NCBI GenBank assembly: GCA_963764825.1 | Contig: CAVXUA010000003.1 | Location: 1 to 64,000 of the forward strand | Origin: JAZGGS01 sp963764825 | GTDB lineage: Bacteria; Bacteroidota; Ignavibacteria; Ignavibacteriales; Ignavibacteriaceae | DNA length: 64,000 nt | Direction: 5' to 3' | Shown here: in pieces, positions 45,833 through 56,308 of the stretch | How the letters are laid out: each line of letters starts with the position of its first letter | Position numbering within the stretch: position 1 is the stretch's first letter | The notes under the pieces: model-generated | Seen by the model: only the letters and a program-made list of their open reading frames with translations | Told to the model about the DNA's origin: nothing | The model's database searches: none | Made by a program: the position numbers and the translations under genes

Positions 45833-46201
45833 TCAAATTATTTTTTTGTTAGAAAAAGTAAGATTTTTATTCATTTCCGTTTCTTTTATTTCGTAATGAC
45901 TTGCATCCCATTTTACAGATAGATCCGTACTCAACCATATCACCTGAGGTGATTCGTGACTAACATTCAACTCATTTGCAATTTGCTGAGAAAGCTTTCG
46001 GGCAGAGATGACGTTTACTTTTGATAACCTTAATCTACTCGATTCCTGCAATTCATCTGCCCAATCCTGAAAGATATTTTGTACATAGAAACTTACACCA
46101 CAAACCGGGCTGAATTTAAAAATTATCAGCTCATTACCAGCAGAAGCTTCTTTCTTGAATTCTTCCCAATCGTTTATGTTTTTTAGTTTAATAATTTTCA
46201 T
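45833..46201 (-). CDS. ytxJ: bacillithiol system redox-active protein YtxJ (BrxC-like)
   Basis: A 122-residue thioredoxin-fold protein of the YtxJ/BrxC family, linked to de-bacillithiolation. The motif FKFSPVCGVS places a single cysteine at the active site, and the family segments NVSHESPQVIWL and DASHYEIKETEM are intact. Its ATG overlaps the stop of the MmcQ-like gene (TAATG), so the two are translationally coupled. Whether this organism makes bacillithiol cannot be told from the window. Confidence 0.85.
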   Translation of the reverse strand: MKIIKLKNINDWEEFKKEASAGNELIIFKFSPVCGVSFYVQNIFQDWADELQESSRLRLSKVNVISARKLSQQIANELNVSHESPQVIWLSTDLSVKWDASHYEIKETEMNKNLTFSNKKII

Positions 46202-46557
46202 TACAGTTTTTTTAATTCTTTCTTTTTGGATTTTTTCAAACCGCTCACAATTAAATCATAAGAATTATCAATCCAGCTAAAAATATTCTTCGGTGGGATT
46301 GAATTATCTATAATAACAGTATTCCAATGTTGTTTATTCATATGATAGCCGGGGATGACCGCTTCATACTTTTCTCTTAGTTCAATAGCTTCTTCAGGGA
46401 CGCACTTAAGATTTATTTGCAGCGGAATTTTTTCCAATGATGCTAGCAAAAATATTTTGTCCATAACTTTTAACACTAGTGTCTCTTCATCAAAAGGAAA
46501 TCCCTGCGTAACCCCTTTTTTCTTTAAACAATATTTTGTTATTTCTTCAATGTTCAC
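46201..46557 (-). CDS. MmcQ/YjbR family DNA-binding protein
   Basis: A 118-residue protein of the MmcQ/YjbR family with a CyaY-like fold: KKKGVTQGFPFDEETLVLKVMDK at the N-terminus and PGYHMNKQHWNTVIID in the middle, the two family signatures. The DNA-binding name is tentative. Its stop codon overlaps the ATG of the ytxJ gene on the same strand. The C-terminus is lysine-rich (LKKSKKKELKKL). Confidence 0.87.
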   Translation of the reverse strand: MNIEEITKYCLKKKGVTQGFPFDEETLVLKVMDKIFLLASLEKIPLQINLKCVPEEAIELREKYEAVIPGYHMNKQHWNTVIIDNSIPPKNIFSWIDNSYDLIVSGLKKSKKKELKKL

Positions 46558-46737
46558 AACAACCTGCTAACAAATTTAATATTTTTTATAAAGTGAAAAA
46601 TAATGATACTACAGCTTGTAATTTAACAGATAAAAAAATTATTTCTTTATCGAATGATAAAATAACGACTCGTCATTTGGTTTTCTTTTGTATATTTTAT
46701 TTAGATAATCATTCGATAAATTGATTAAAAAGTATAA

Positions 46738-49067
46738 ATGACCGATAGCAAGGAACATACTGCAAAGGTTTTTATCCTTACCGGCGAATGGATGGATGTT
46801 AACGGAAAGAATCTTCTTAAATTCACCGGCACATCGAATGAGTACGGACCGGTTGAGATAAATTTTACAAACAATCCGGTATTTTTTGTAAAAAGAAGTT
46901 CCGATACATCAGAATTAAAAATTCAAAACAAAAGAAAAGAAGTTAAACTAAAGAATTTTGATGAGCAGGATGTAGATGCACTCTACTTTAACACCGAGAC
47001 TGATTTACGATCGGCTATGGAAGAACTGGCAACAATGGGAATAGCTAGCTATGAATCGGATATAAATCCGACCAGAAGATTTTTGATGGAAAGATTTATA
47101 AACGCGCAGGTTAAGGTAACCGGCAGAACTGAAAAAAGTGGAAATATTTTAATCTTTACCAACCCGCAAATAGAGCCAACCGAAGTTACCCCTCAATTTA
47201 CAATTGCTTCAATTGATATAGAAACGGGGAACAATAACACCATTTTATATTCAATTGCTGTTCATCTTACTCGAAAAAACGGTGAGGAGAAATTAGTATT
47301 TCTTCAATCAGATAAAACAGAATCTCTGCCCGATAATTTCCATCTTTTTAAAACCGAAAAAGAGCTGCTTCAAAATTTTATTTCGTGGTTCAATAAAGCA
47401 GATCCTGATATAATTATTGGTTGGCATGTGATTGGATTTGATTTAATGTTTCTTGAAAGTAAATGCAATGAGTTTCAAATTCCTTTAAAATTGCAAGAGG
47501 AAAAGGAAGAGTATCGCTCCGCAGCCGTAAACCGAGTGGATATTTTGCATCTATAACCGGCAGGGTTGTTATTGATGGTCCGCCTGCATTGCGATCGTCC
47601 TTTTTTACTTTTGAAGATTACAGGCTTGAAACTGTTGCACAGGAAATGCTTGCCGAGGGAAAAACTATTACACCCGATCAGAATAAAGTTGAAGAGATAG
47701 AACGACTTTACAAGGAGGATAAAGCAACGCTTGGGGAATATAATTTAAAAGATGCCGAACTGGTTACCGAAATATTCAGGAAATCAGGACTTATCGAGCT
47801 TTCTGTAAGTCGTTCTCAGCTCTCAGGCATGTTGATGGATGAGCTTGGAATGATGACGGCTGCTTTCGATCATTTTTATTTACCTAAACTTCATCGTGCA
47901 GGTTACGTTGCGCCAAATGTTAAAGATATACCTACATCTGAGCATGCTGCGGGGGGTTATGTTATGGAGCCGGAACCGGGAATTTATAACGATGTTGTGG
48001 TGCTTGATTTTAAAAGTTTGTATCCAACAATCATCCAGACTTTTAAGATAGACCCGCTAGCTCGATTACATCCAGAAAATGAAACAATAGAAACTCTTAA
48101 CGGTTATAAATTTTCCGGCGCAGAGCACATTCTTCCTGATTTTATTGATGAACTTATGGAACAGCGAAGCATTGCCAAAAATAAAAATGATAAGCAGCTA
48201 TCGCAGGCAATAAAAATTTTAATGAACAGTTTTTACGGTGTAATGGGTTCATTCGGCTGCAGGTTTTACCACCATCATCTTCCTACTGCAATAACCGGCA
48301 CAGGGCACCGGTTATTGTTAGGAAGTAAAGATTATCTTAAAGAAAATGGATACGAGGTTGTTTACGGCGATACCGATTCGCTGTTCATTCAACTTAAAAA
48401 AGATGAGGGAAATGAAGCAGCACAGAACGGAATGCGGATTGCAAACGATCTTAATAATTATTGGCAGGAAAAAATTTCTTCTGAATATGGGTTGACTTCT
48501 CATCTGGAAATTGAATTTGAAAAACATTACAGGAAGTTTATCATAACACCGGCGCGCGGCAGCGAATCCGGGGCTAAGAAAAGATATGCAGGGCTCATTG
48601 TAGAATCCGCAGCAGGCGGAGAAAAAGAAAAACTTGAGTTTGTTGGGCTGGAATTTGTCCGATCAGATTGGACACGGCTTGCAAAGGAATTCCAGGTTGA
48701 ACTTTATACAAAGGTTTTTAATAATCAGGATGTTGAAGATTGGATACGCGAAGTTGTAAAAGGTGTTAAAGCCGGAGAGTTTGATGAAAAACTTGTTTAC
48801 AGGAAAAGATTAAGAAAAGATGTTGACGATTATGTTAAAAATATTCCGCAGCATGTAAAAGCTGCTCGCCTTCTTCCAGAAGCAGTGGGTACTGTTTATT
48901 ATGTTATAACAAAACGCGGACCCATCCCTATAGAACTTAAACATAACGATATTGATTACCAGCATTACATAGAAAAACAGTTAAAACCCATTGCAGATTC
49001 AGTTCTTATGCTTCTAGATAAATCATTCGATTCAATCGTTCAATCTGATCAGTTAAGTTTCTTTTAA
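46738..49067 (+). CDS. polB: family-B DNA polymerase (Pol II-like), one frameshift
   Basis: A replicative/repair polymerase of family B with 3'-5' exonuclease. The first frame (46738-47556) contains the Exo I motif SIDIETG and Exo II IIGWHVIGFDL; the second continues to 49067 with Exo III (YNLKDAELV), motif A (VLDFKSLYPTI), motif B (KILMNSFYGVMGS) and motif C (YGDTDSLF). The shift is in the A4 run at 47487-47490: reading one base further gives IARGKGRVSLRSRKPSGYF, as expected for this family. 2330 nt plus one equals 777 codons, so a single missing base. Probably an assembly error; otherwise complete. Confidence 0.92.
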
Positions 49068-49157
49068 TTTTTTCATGCATCATTCAACTGTTTTTACTTG
49101 CTCGTTTCCTAAATTTTTTTATTTTATGGCTTCACTTCAAATTAATAAGGGCAAACA

Positions 49158-50558
49158 TTGAAAATCCAATTTATCGGCGGTGCAAGAACCGTAACCGGCT
49201 CGCAGCATTTATTATTTGTTAACGGGAAAAAAATCCTGCTGGAGTGCGGGCTATTCCAGGGGAAAAGGAAAGATACTTACGAGAAGAATAAAAATTTTTC
49301 ATACAATCCTGCAGAAATTGATGCGATGATACTTTCGCATGCGCACATAGACCACAGCGGTAACATTCCAAATCTAACTTCAAACGGTTTTAAAGGAAAC
49401 ATTTATGCAACCGCTGCCACGGTAGAACTTTGCCAGATTATGTTAAGAGATTCTGCCTACCTCCAGGAGCGGGATGTAGAATGGGTAAATAAAAGAAGAG
49501 CGAAAAAGAAGGAAGCGCCCATTGAACCGCTTTATACAATGGATGATGTTGAAGGAGCGATGAGCCAATTTGTTGGAATGCAGTATAACAGAACGTTCGA
49601 ACTATACCCTGGTATCAAAGTTACTTTCAGGGATGCAGGACACATACTTGGTTCAGCATCTATTCTGCTTGAAATTGAAGAAGATGACGGAAAGAAAATA
49701 AGATTAGGATTTTCAGGCGATATAGGAAGACCGGAAATGCCTGTAATCCGTACACCAGATATATTAAGAGATCTTGATGCGCTTATAATGGAAAGCACTT
49801 ACGGTAACCGTTTACACACTCCATCGGAAGATGTTGAAGAAGAACTTGCAAAGGTTATCCGCGATTGCTGTGAAACAGGTGGGAAGGTAATTATTCCTGC
49901 ATTTGCTGTAGGAAGAACCCAGCTTATTGTTTACATGCTTCATAAATTATTTGATCAGGACAGGATACCACAAGTTCCAATTTATGTTGACAGCCCGATG
50001 GCTGTGAATGCAACGGGCGTTTTCAGAAATCATCCCGAATGCCTGGACAGGGAAGCCCACAGAGTTTTTCTTGATGAGGGAGAAGATCCGTTTGGATTTA
50101 CACGGCTAACTTATGTCCGCTCGGTTGATGGCTCAAAAGCGCTAAATACTTCTACCGAAACCTCAATAATAATTTCTGCTTCAGGTATGTGCGAGGGTGG
50201 TAGAATTCTTCATCACTTAAAGAATAATATTGGCAATCCAAATAATCTATTACTTTTTGTGGGATATGCCGCCGGGCATACTTTAGCGCGCAGGTTAATG
50301 GATGGCAAGCCGGAAGTGAATATTTATGGTGAAAAATATAAGGTCCGCTGTAAAGTAAAAATGATGGATTACTTTAGTGGTCACGCCGATCAGGGAGAAT
50401 TAATAGATTATTTACGTCTAAATCTTAAAGAAAAGCTGAAAGACATATTTTTAGTTCATGGCGAAGAGGAGCAGAGCCTTGTATTACGGGAAAAATTAGT
50501 CTCAAAAGGTTACCGAAACGTTCATTTTCCGATTCCCGGAGAAAAATTTGAAATTTAA
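49158..50558 (+). CDS. beta-CASP metallo-beta-lactamase-fold ribonuclease-like protein
   Basis: A 466-residue member of the MBL-fold/beta-CASP (CPSF73-like) family, acting on RNA in known homologs. The metal site is LSHAHIDHSGNIP (HxHxDH), followed by DAGHILGSASI and FSGDIGRPE; the beta-CASP part shows VPIYVDSPMAVNATG and the C-terminal YFSGHADQGEL and DIFLVHGEEEQSL. The start is a TTG at 49158, supported by AAGGG upstream, with no other codon nearby giving the MKIQFIGGARTVTGS start. It follows polB by 90 bases on the same strand. Confidence 0.9.
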   Translation: MKIQFIGGARTVTGSQHLLFVNGKKILLECGLFQGKRKDTYEKNKNFSYNPAEIDAMILSHAHIDHSGNIPNLTSNGFKGNIYATAATVELCQIMLRDSAYLQERDVEWVNKRRAKKKEAPIEPLYTMDDVEGAMSQFVGMQYNRTFELYPGIKVTFRDAGHILGSASILLEIEEDDGKKIRLGFSGDIGRPEMPVIRTPDILRDLDALIMESTYGNRLHTPSEDVEEELAKVIRDCCETGGKVIIPAFAVGRTQLIVYMLHKLFDQDRIPQVPIYVDSPMAVNATGVFRNHPECLDREAHRVFLDEGEDPFGFTRLTYVRSVDGSKALNTSTETSIIISASGMCEGGRILHHLKNNIGNPNNLLLFVGYAAGHTLARRLMDGKPEVNIYGEKYKVRCKVKMMDYFSGHADQGELIDYLRLNLKEKLKDIFLVHGEEEQSLVLREKLVSKGYRNVHFPIPGEKFEI

Positions 50559-50708
50559 GCTAAAATGGGAATCTTTTTTTACTTCCCTTCATCTAATAAA
50601 TTCATTATATTCGCCGGATAATTTTTTGATGGTTTCAAATTCTACCCCCGTCAGAGAATATCCCGATAGTAAACCTAATCAATAACCTATTAAAGGAGAG
50701 CCACCGGT

Positions 50709-51569
50709 TTGAAGATAACAAAACAGTTTACCAACCGCGAAAGCAAATCATTAGATCAGTATCTTCAGGAAATTGGAAAGGTAGATCTTTTAACCCCCGA
50801 TCAAGAGATTGATTTAGCCATAAAGATTAAAAAGGGTGATAAACTTGCCCAGGAAAATCTGATTAAAGCTAATTTAAGATTTGTGGTTTCGGTTGCAAAG
50901 CAGTTTCAAAACCAGGGTCTTTCCCTGGGTGATTTAATTAACGAGGGAAACATAGGTTTAATTAAAGCTGCTCAGCGTTTTGATGAAACACGCGGGTTTA
51001 AATTTATATCTTATGCAGTTTGGTGGGTCAGACAGTCTATTATGCAGGCAATTGCGGATCAGTCAAGAGTGGTTCGTCTTCCATTAAACCGTGTGGGAAA
51101 TCTTACAAAGATTAGCAAAGCTTACAGGGATCTTGAGCAGGAATATGAAAGAAAACCCACTACCGATGAGCTTGCAAAGATCCTTGAAATGACAGCAGAT
51201 GAAGTTGCGTATGCATTACAGATTTCCGGGCGCCACGTTTCGATGGATGCACCTTTAAAGAGTGGTGATGAAAATAAAAACAGTTTGATGGATGTTCTTC
51301 CAAATGAACACCAGCCACTGCCAGATAAAGATTTGATGAAAGAATCTCTTAAGAATGAGGTTTCAAATGTTCTTTCTACTCTTACTGAAAGAGAAGCAGA
51401 AGTAATTAAACTTTATTTTGGTATTGAAGGCGATCATTCCGCAACTCTTGAAGAGATAGGTGAAAGATTTAACCTTACAAGAGAAAGAGTAAGACAGATT
51501 AAAGAAAAAGCTTTAAGAAATTTAAGACACTCGAAACGAAGTGGCAGGCTAAAGACTTACCTAGGATAA
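50709..51569 (+). CDS. rpoD: primary RNA polymerase sigma factor (RpoD/SigA)
   Basis: A 286-residue sigma-70 of the short Bacteroidota type. Region 1.2/2 motifs are intact (DQYLQEIGKVDLLTPDQE, AQENLIKANLRFVVSVAKQF, RGFKFISYAVWWVRQSIM), region 3 follows, and region 4 contains LTEREAEVIKLYFG and TRERVRQIKEKALRNLRH. The start is a TTG at 50709, supported by a strong AAAGGAGAG sequence eight bases upstream; the protein start matches the normal N-terminus of such factors. A terminator follows the gene. It is the housekeeping sigma factor for the promoters of this genome. Confidence 0.95.
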   Translation: MKITKQFTNRESKSLDQYLQEIGKVDLLTPDQEIDLAIKIKKGDKLAQENLIKANLRFVVSVAKQFQNQGLSLGDLINEGNIGLIKAAQRFDETRGFKFISYAVWWVRQSIMQAIADQSRVVRLPLNRVGNLTKISKAYRDLEQEYERKPTTDELAKILEMTADEVAYALQISGRHVSMDAPLKSGDENKNSLMDVLPNEHQPLPDKDLMKESLKNEVSNVLSTLTEREAEVIKLYFGIEGDHSATLEEIGERFNLTRERVRQIKEKALRNLRHSKRSGRLKTYLG

Positions 51570-51591
51570 GAAAAAAGTAGTTTATTAAAAA

Positions 51592-51617
51592 GCCCCGGTT
51601 ATGCCGGGGTTTTTTTG
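51592..51617 (+). terminator. intrinsic terminator after rpoD
   Basis: CCCCGG (51593-51598) pairs with CCGGGG (51604-51609) around a five-base loop (TTATG), flanked by an A run before and an eight-base T run (51610-51617) after. A classic strong terminator 23 bases after the rpoD stop. Confidence 0.95.
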
Positions 51618-51766
51618 TTTAAGTAATCTTTACTGCTATTCGGCTCTTCAATCTCATAACTTATTTCCCCCCTCTCAAAAAAGAATAAAACCAGCCATCA
51701 CTTTACCTGAAATAATTTTCCCCACTTCACGTTATTTTAACAACACGTAAAATTGCGGAATACCGA

Positions 51767-53945
51767 ATGAAAAAATATTTACTGTTATTATTACTGCCGG
51801 TTTTTATTTATCCTTCTGAACCAAATGGAGATAAAAAATTAATTCTGAAAAAGATTGATACGGAAATTAAAATTGATGGGGTGATTGATAATGTGTGGGG
51901 CTCAGCAGATTCCGTTGTAAATTTTTTTCAGCTTCAGCCTTATTATAACCAGCCGCCTTCACATAAAACTGTTGCAAAAGTTTTAACCACCGAAGATGCC
52001 ATATATTGTTTAATGGTTTGCTATCAAAATAAAGAAGATATACTGGCAGTTTCCGGCTCACTCGATGAATATACGGGTGATATTATTTCTTTTATGATTG
52101 ATACTTTCAACGACCAGCAGACTGCTTATAAGTTTGCTGTAAATGCTTCAGGAGTAAGAATGGATTCACGCCTGCTGGATGATGCAAGAAATCGCGATTA
52201 CAGCTGGGATGGAATATGGTTTGCGGATTCTAAAATATATGACTGGGGTTATGTTGTTGAAATGAAAATTCCCTACAAATCAATTAAGTATGAAAAGAAT
52301 TTAACTGAGTGGGGTTTGGATTTTGACCGGTGGATCCCTGCTAAGAATGAAGATCTTTACTGGTGCGAGTACGAACAGAATGAAGGACAGAGAATCTCAA
52401 AATTCGGTAAGCTTGTGTTTGATGATTTTCAACCAACTGCAACAGGATTGAATCTTGAAATTTATCCCGTTGGATTATTAAAGGCTAATTATACCGAAAA
52501 GCGAAAAATACGCTTTTGATCCAGATGCCGGACTTGATATTTTTTACAACCCTTCGCAAAAACTTACTTACCAGTTAACTGTTAATCCTGATTTTGCACA
52601 AATTGAAGCCGATCCTTTTGATTTTAACATTTCGCGTTATGAATCCTATTTTAATGAAAGAAGACCATTCTTTACCGAAGGCAATGAAGTGTTTACTCCA
52701 TCTGGAAGGCAGCGAAATACAGGTTTCTACAGACCGATGGAACTATTTTATTCACGGCGTATTGGAAAACTTTTGCCGGATGGAAAAACTGTTCCATTAA
52801 TTCTCGGCACAAAAGCTTTTGGAAGAGTTGATGATTGGGAGTACGGCGGTTTTGTTGCAATGACTAACAAGGTGAATTATAAAGATGATGACGAAGATTT
52901 AGTTGAACCGAGAGCTGTTTTCGGATCAGGCAGAATAAAAAAACAGGTTTTCGGAAATTCCTCTATCGGGCTGTTGTTTGTTGGGAAGCAAACTGAAGAC
53001 AATACTTACGGCGTTATTGATATTGATGGAGCTTTCAGAGAATCCAACTGGCAGCTTTCTTACCAATTCGCCAGATCAATTGAAAATTCAAAGGGCGATT
53101 ATGCTGGTTCGGCAGGATTAACCTTTTCTACTGATAGGTGGCTTACATATGCAAGAACCCGTGCCATCGGGAAAAACTTTGATGTGCAGCAGGTTGGTTT
53201 TGTTCCGTGGCAGGGAACGTTTGAATTCGTTTCAATCAATGGGCCAATCTGGTATTACGATAAAGGTTACATAAGACAAATGCTGATGTACACAGGTCCA
53301 ATTATTTATTATGAGGATGCTGATTTGTTTACTGATTACGGATGGTTGTTCGGATTCAATATGAATCTTAGAGATAACTGGGGATACGAAATAAATCTTT
53401 CATATTCGAAAAGCAAGGATGAGAGGATTGAATACAATTCTTATGAAGCAACTCTCAGTTCCTGGTATAACATTTCCCCGAAGTGGGATGGAAATCTCTA
53501 CGGCGGCTATACAAGAACATATAATTTTTCAAGAGAGTACCTGGCATTTTATTCCTGGCTTGGTTCATACATAAACTGGAGAGCTTTCGATTTTCTTGAA
53601 CTCGGTACATCCTATGATATGTTTATAGAAGGCGATCCCGAAGGAAATGTTGCCGATATAACTTATAACGCGCGCCCTTTCATTTCGCTTAAACCAGTTA
53701 ATGATCTTAACATAAGAATTTATGTTGATAATGTTTATTCAACCGAATCTCAAAGACTTGAAAGTATGATAGTGGGTTTATTGTTTTCCTGGAATTTCCT
53801 GCCGAAGAGCTGGGTTTATTTTGCCTTTAATGATTTCAGGGATAGGGGCGATAGATACGATTCAATGGAAAATCTATTACCGAACAAACTGCATGTAACG
53901 GATAGAGCTTCTGTACTTAAAATAAAATATCTTTACTATTTTTGA
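51767..53945 (+). CDS. DUF5916 outer-membrane protein with carbohydrate-binding-like N-terminus, one frameshift
   Basis: An exported protein of about 725 residues. The N-terminal part (51767-52519) is a CBM9-like beta-sandwich (IKIDGVIDNVWGSADSV, DYSWDGIWFADSKIYDWG). After a shift in the A5 run at 52504-52508 the frame continues with the DUF5916 hallmark KYAFDPDAGLDIFYNPS, VNPDFAQIEADPFDFNISR and NERRPFFTEGNEVF, then a long beta-barrel to 53945. 2179 nt is 726 codons plus one base, so one extra A explains it. Function unknown; membrane location inferred. It is convergent with the TraB gene, four bases apart. Confidence 0.85.
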
Positions 53946-53948
53946 TCG

Positions 53949-55163
53949 TCATTTAAATACATTCGAAACTATCTCAAAGAAACCAACATAGGTTCCTATT
54001 AAGCTGCCAAGACTTGTAAGTATAAAAACCAGCAGCACTTTTAGTAGTTTATTGCTCCACCATTTAGCAAACTTGCTAACATCACTTGCCACTGTTTGGA
54101 ATTCTTTAACAACAGGCGGCTGAAAATAAACCTGTACAAAAGCTGCAACATAACCCGCACCAATCACAGGAGTTAAGCTTGTAAATGGGGCGGCAAGAAA
54201 TGAAACTAAAATTGTAACCGGGTGAGCAAGAGCTATTATTGCGCCAATTCCACTTGGTATGCCGTTTGCCAGTATCCAGTAAAGTGCATTATCTCCTGCT
54301 TCTGCCAGACCCTTGCTGTAACCTATATAAATTATTGATGCAATGATAATAGTGGGAATTCCCCACCCTATTATTTTTGCAACCGGTGATGCCGGCGGAA
54401 TAATTTCAATTTTTTTAAGATCAATTTTTCTGTTTTCCTCAATTACTTTTACAATCCCGTTAACATGTCCGGCGCCCACCACAGAAACAATTTTGTTGCC
54501 CTTCGCTTCCTGTATTTTTTGTGCAAGGTATTCATCACGCTCGTCAATTATAACTTTTTTTAACACGGGCATTGCTTTACCAAGTTCATCCATCATCTCG
54601 GAAAGCACATCTTTGCTCCTTAACTCTGCAAGCTTTTCTTCCGTAAGTTCCTGCTTTTCAAAAATCCCAGCTAAGCCACCGGTTAAAAATTTTAGCTTCT
54701 GCCAAAAACTCATCGAGTGCCATGCACGCCTTAAAGATATTCTTACTTCCCTATCGCACAATTCTATTGGAAGATTAAGTTCGTTTGCGGTGTTTGCCGC
54801 TTCAAGCAATTCAGTTCCAGGCGTAACACCAAGCTTTTCGCCAAGTTTTTTCTGGTAAGATGATAAAACGAGATTTACTAACAGCGTACTTAATTGTTTT
54901 TGGCGGATAATAGTTTTAAGATCTAAACTTTCCCAGCGTTTCTTTTCAGCAAGCGCTTTGTAACGTTTTTCATCAAGTTCAATGCAAACCGTGTCCGGTT
55001 TTTCGTTAGAAATTACTTCCTTTACCAGGTCTGCTGATTGCCGTGAAATATGAGCAGTACCAACAATTATAAACTCACGCCCGTTTTTATTTATAATCCG
55101 TACGTCTTCTGAATATTTAGATTCTGTTTTTATTTCCTCAGTCAATAGAAATTCCATTATCAT
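53949..55163 (-). CDS. TraB family protein
   Basis: A 404-residue protein with an N-terminal TraB/GumN-like metallohydrolase-type domain and three to four C-terminal transmembrane segments. Family signatures are present: EFIIVGTAHISRQSADLV, PDTVCIELDEKRY, LPIELCDREVRISLRRAW, VVGAGHVNGIV. The family includes pheromone shutdown proteins in enterococci and many prokaryote and eukaryote homologs of uncertain activity. The start may be the M at 55163 or one two codons later. It is transcribed away from the DUF4126 gene and towards the DUF5916 gene. Confidence 0.87.
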   Translation of the reverse strand: MIMEFLLTEEIKTESKYSEDVRIINKNGREFIIVGTAHISRQSADLVKEVISNEKPDTVCIELDEKRYKALAEKKRWESLDLKTIIRQKQLSTLLVNLVLSSYQKKLGEKLGVTPGTELLEAANTANELNLPIELCDREVRISLRRAWHSMSFWQKLKFLTGGLAGIFEKQELTEEKLAELRSKDVLSEMMDELGKAMPVLKKVIIDERDEYLAQKIQEAKGNKIVSVVGAGHVNGIVKVIEENRKIDLKKIEIIPPASPVAKIIGWGIPTIIIASIIYIGYSKGLAEAGDNALYWILANGIPSGIGAIIALAHPVTILVSFLAAPFTSLTPVIGAGYVAAFVQVYFQPPVVKEFQTVASDVSKFAKWWSNKLLKVLLVFILTSLGSLIGTYVGFFEIVSNVFK

Positions 55164-55248
55164 TAAAAAAGAGATGCAAATTTAGGGAAAAACTGATAAA
55201 GATTAAGTTAAAAAATTAAACTCCGAATGAGGATCTGTTGCTATTGGC

Positions 55249-55827
55249 TTAGTGCTCTAACTTTTTTTTCTTAAAAAAGATTTTATGAAATTTCTTTACA
55301 ACCCAAATAATTAAAAACAGCACAATCAGAAAGGCAACAACAGGAAGCAATATTGCCAGAGTAGATAACGAAAATGAAGCACCGGCTTCGGTTGTTGATA
55401 AGACAGGATTTGCAATTCCACCCGTTGTGGTTGATGAAGTTAACCTTAACAAACCTGTTGAATGTTGAATTGTGCCGGCTAATCCTCCGCCGGCAATTAT
55501 TGCAAGCGACCATTTTAGCAAAGGTGAAAAATCAGCAAGAACGGAGCCCATTACTAACGCACCTGCAATTATTGAAGCAGGTCCGGCAATAGTATCTAAA
55601 AGATTGTCGAACCATGGGAAAAAGTAAGCAACAATTTCCACAAGGGATGCAAAACCAAAAGCTATTAGAGCAGGATAAGTGCCAATCCATTCAAATCCCG
55701 AAGAGAGATTCACAAATCCAAGAAGAGAAAAAATGCTTAAGACTAAAAACGGGATAAAAATTCTAAATCCTACAGAAGCACTTAATCCTATTCCAACAAT
55801 AAGCGATAAAATAAGTTCGCTATCCAT
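55249..55827 (-). CDS. DUF4126 domain-containing membrane protein
   Basis: A 192-residue integral membrane protein with four to five transmembrane segments and the family's conserved DNLLDTIAGPASIIAGALVMG and GGLAGTIQHSTGLLRL stretches. The C-terminal helix ends in a lysine-rich tail (KKFHKIFFKKKK). Function unknown. It lies downstream of the LysM gene on the same strand, separated by a stem-loop. Confidence 0.85.
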   Translation of the reverse strand: MDSELILSLIVGIGLSASVGFRIFIPFLVLSIFSLLGFVNLSSGFEWIGTYPALIAFGFASLVEIVAYFFPWFDNLLDTIAGPASIIAGALVMGSVLADFSPLLKWSLAIIAGGGLAGTIQHSTGLLRLTSSTTTGGIANPVLSTTEAGASFSLSTLAILLPVVAFLIVLFLIIWVVKKFHKIFFKKKKLEH

Positions 55828-55841
55828 ATATTGTTAAAGAA

Positions 55842-55875
55842 GGTTGGCCCGATTTGTTATTCAATCGAACCAACC
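55842..55875 (-). terminator. stem-loop between LysM and DUF4126 genes
   Basis: GGTTGG (55842-55847) pairs with CCAACC (55870-55875), and inside it GATT (55851-55854) pairs with AATC (55863-55866). On the minus strand a weak TTCTTTAA follows. It lies just behind the LysM stop codon, so it may act as its terminator, but the T tract is poor. Confidence 0.5.
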
Positions 55876-55892
55876 AAATAGATTTCTTCCTA

Positions 55893-56273
55893 TTAAGGAT
55901 TAGGAATTTTTATCTTCTGCCCAACGTTTATCGCATCAGGATTTGAGAGCTGATCTGTGTTGGCATTAAAAATCTTCATATACTGATTCGCATCTTTATA
56001 ATACATTTTAGAGATTTTACTTAAGCTATCTCCGCTTTCCACAGTATGCACGTGGAAGAAATCAGTATTAGCAACATTTATGTTCGCTTTTATATCAGAA
56101 TATGCTTCGCCGCCAACTTCTTTAATCTTATCCCAAACACAATTTTTTTCGTATGGAGTGTTTGCTGTTCCAGATAATTTCAAAACGCCTTCTTCTTCGG
56201 CTACTTTTATTTCCTTCAAATTTAGCTCTTGTGCTAATGCAAGCACCTGGCTGTATTTAACTTGTAGTGACAT
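55893..56273 (-). CDS. LysM-domain protein with BON-like N-terminus (Kbp/YgaU-like)
   Basis: A 126-residue protein: an N-terminal BON-like domain (LKLSGTANTPYEKNCVWDKI) and a C-terminal LysM domain (VESGDSLSKISKMYYKDANQYMKIFNANTDQ split into VESGDSLSKISKMYY and INVGQKIKIP). This plan is shared with the potassium-binding protein Kbp/YgaU of enterics, which has no signal peptide, as here. It lies with dodecin, HtpX and DUF937 on the same strand. A cytoplasmic role is likely. Confidence 0.85.
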   Translation of the reverse strand: MSLQVKYSQVLALAQELNLKEIKVAEEEGVLKLSGTANTPYEKNCVWDKIKEVGGEAYSDIKANINVANTDFFHVHTVESGDSLSKISKMYYKDANQYMKIFNANTDQLSNPDAINVGQKIKIPNP

Positions 56274-56308
56274 TTAGATTTTCCTTTTATTATGAAAATT
56301 TCAAATTA

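Noticed and set aside
47487..47490. Programmed frameshifting in the family-B polymerase
   Set aside because: The same reasoning applies: an A-run indel in a gene family not known to use frameshifting.
54343..54858. 171-residue ORF opposite the TraB gene
   Set aside because: It is antisense to a well-conserved protein and is rich in Ser/Thr/Ile as expected from a shadow frame.
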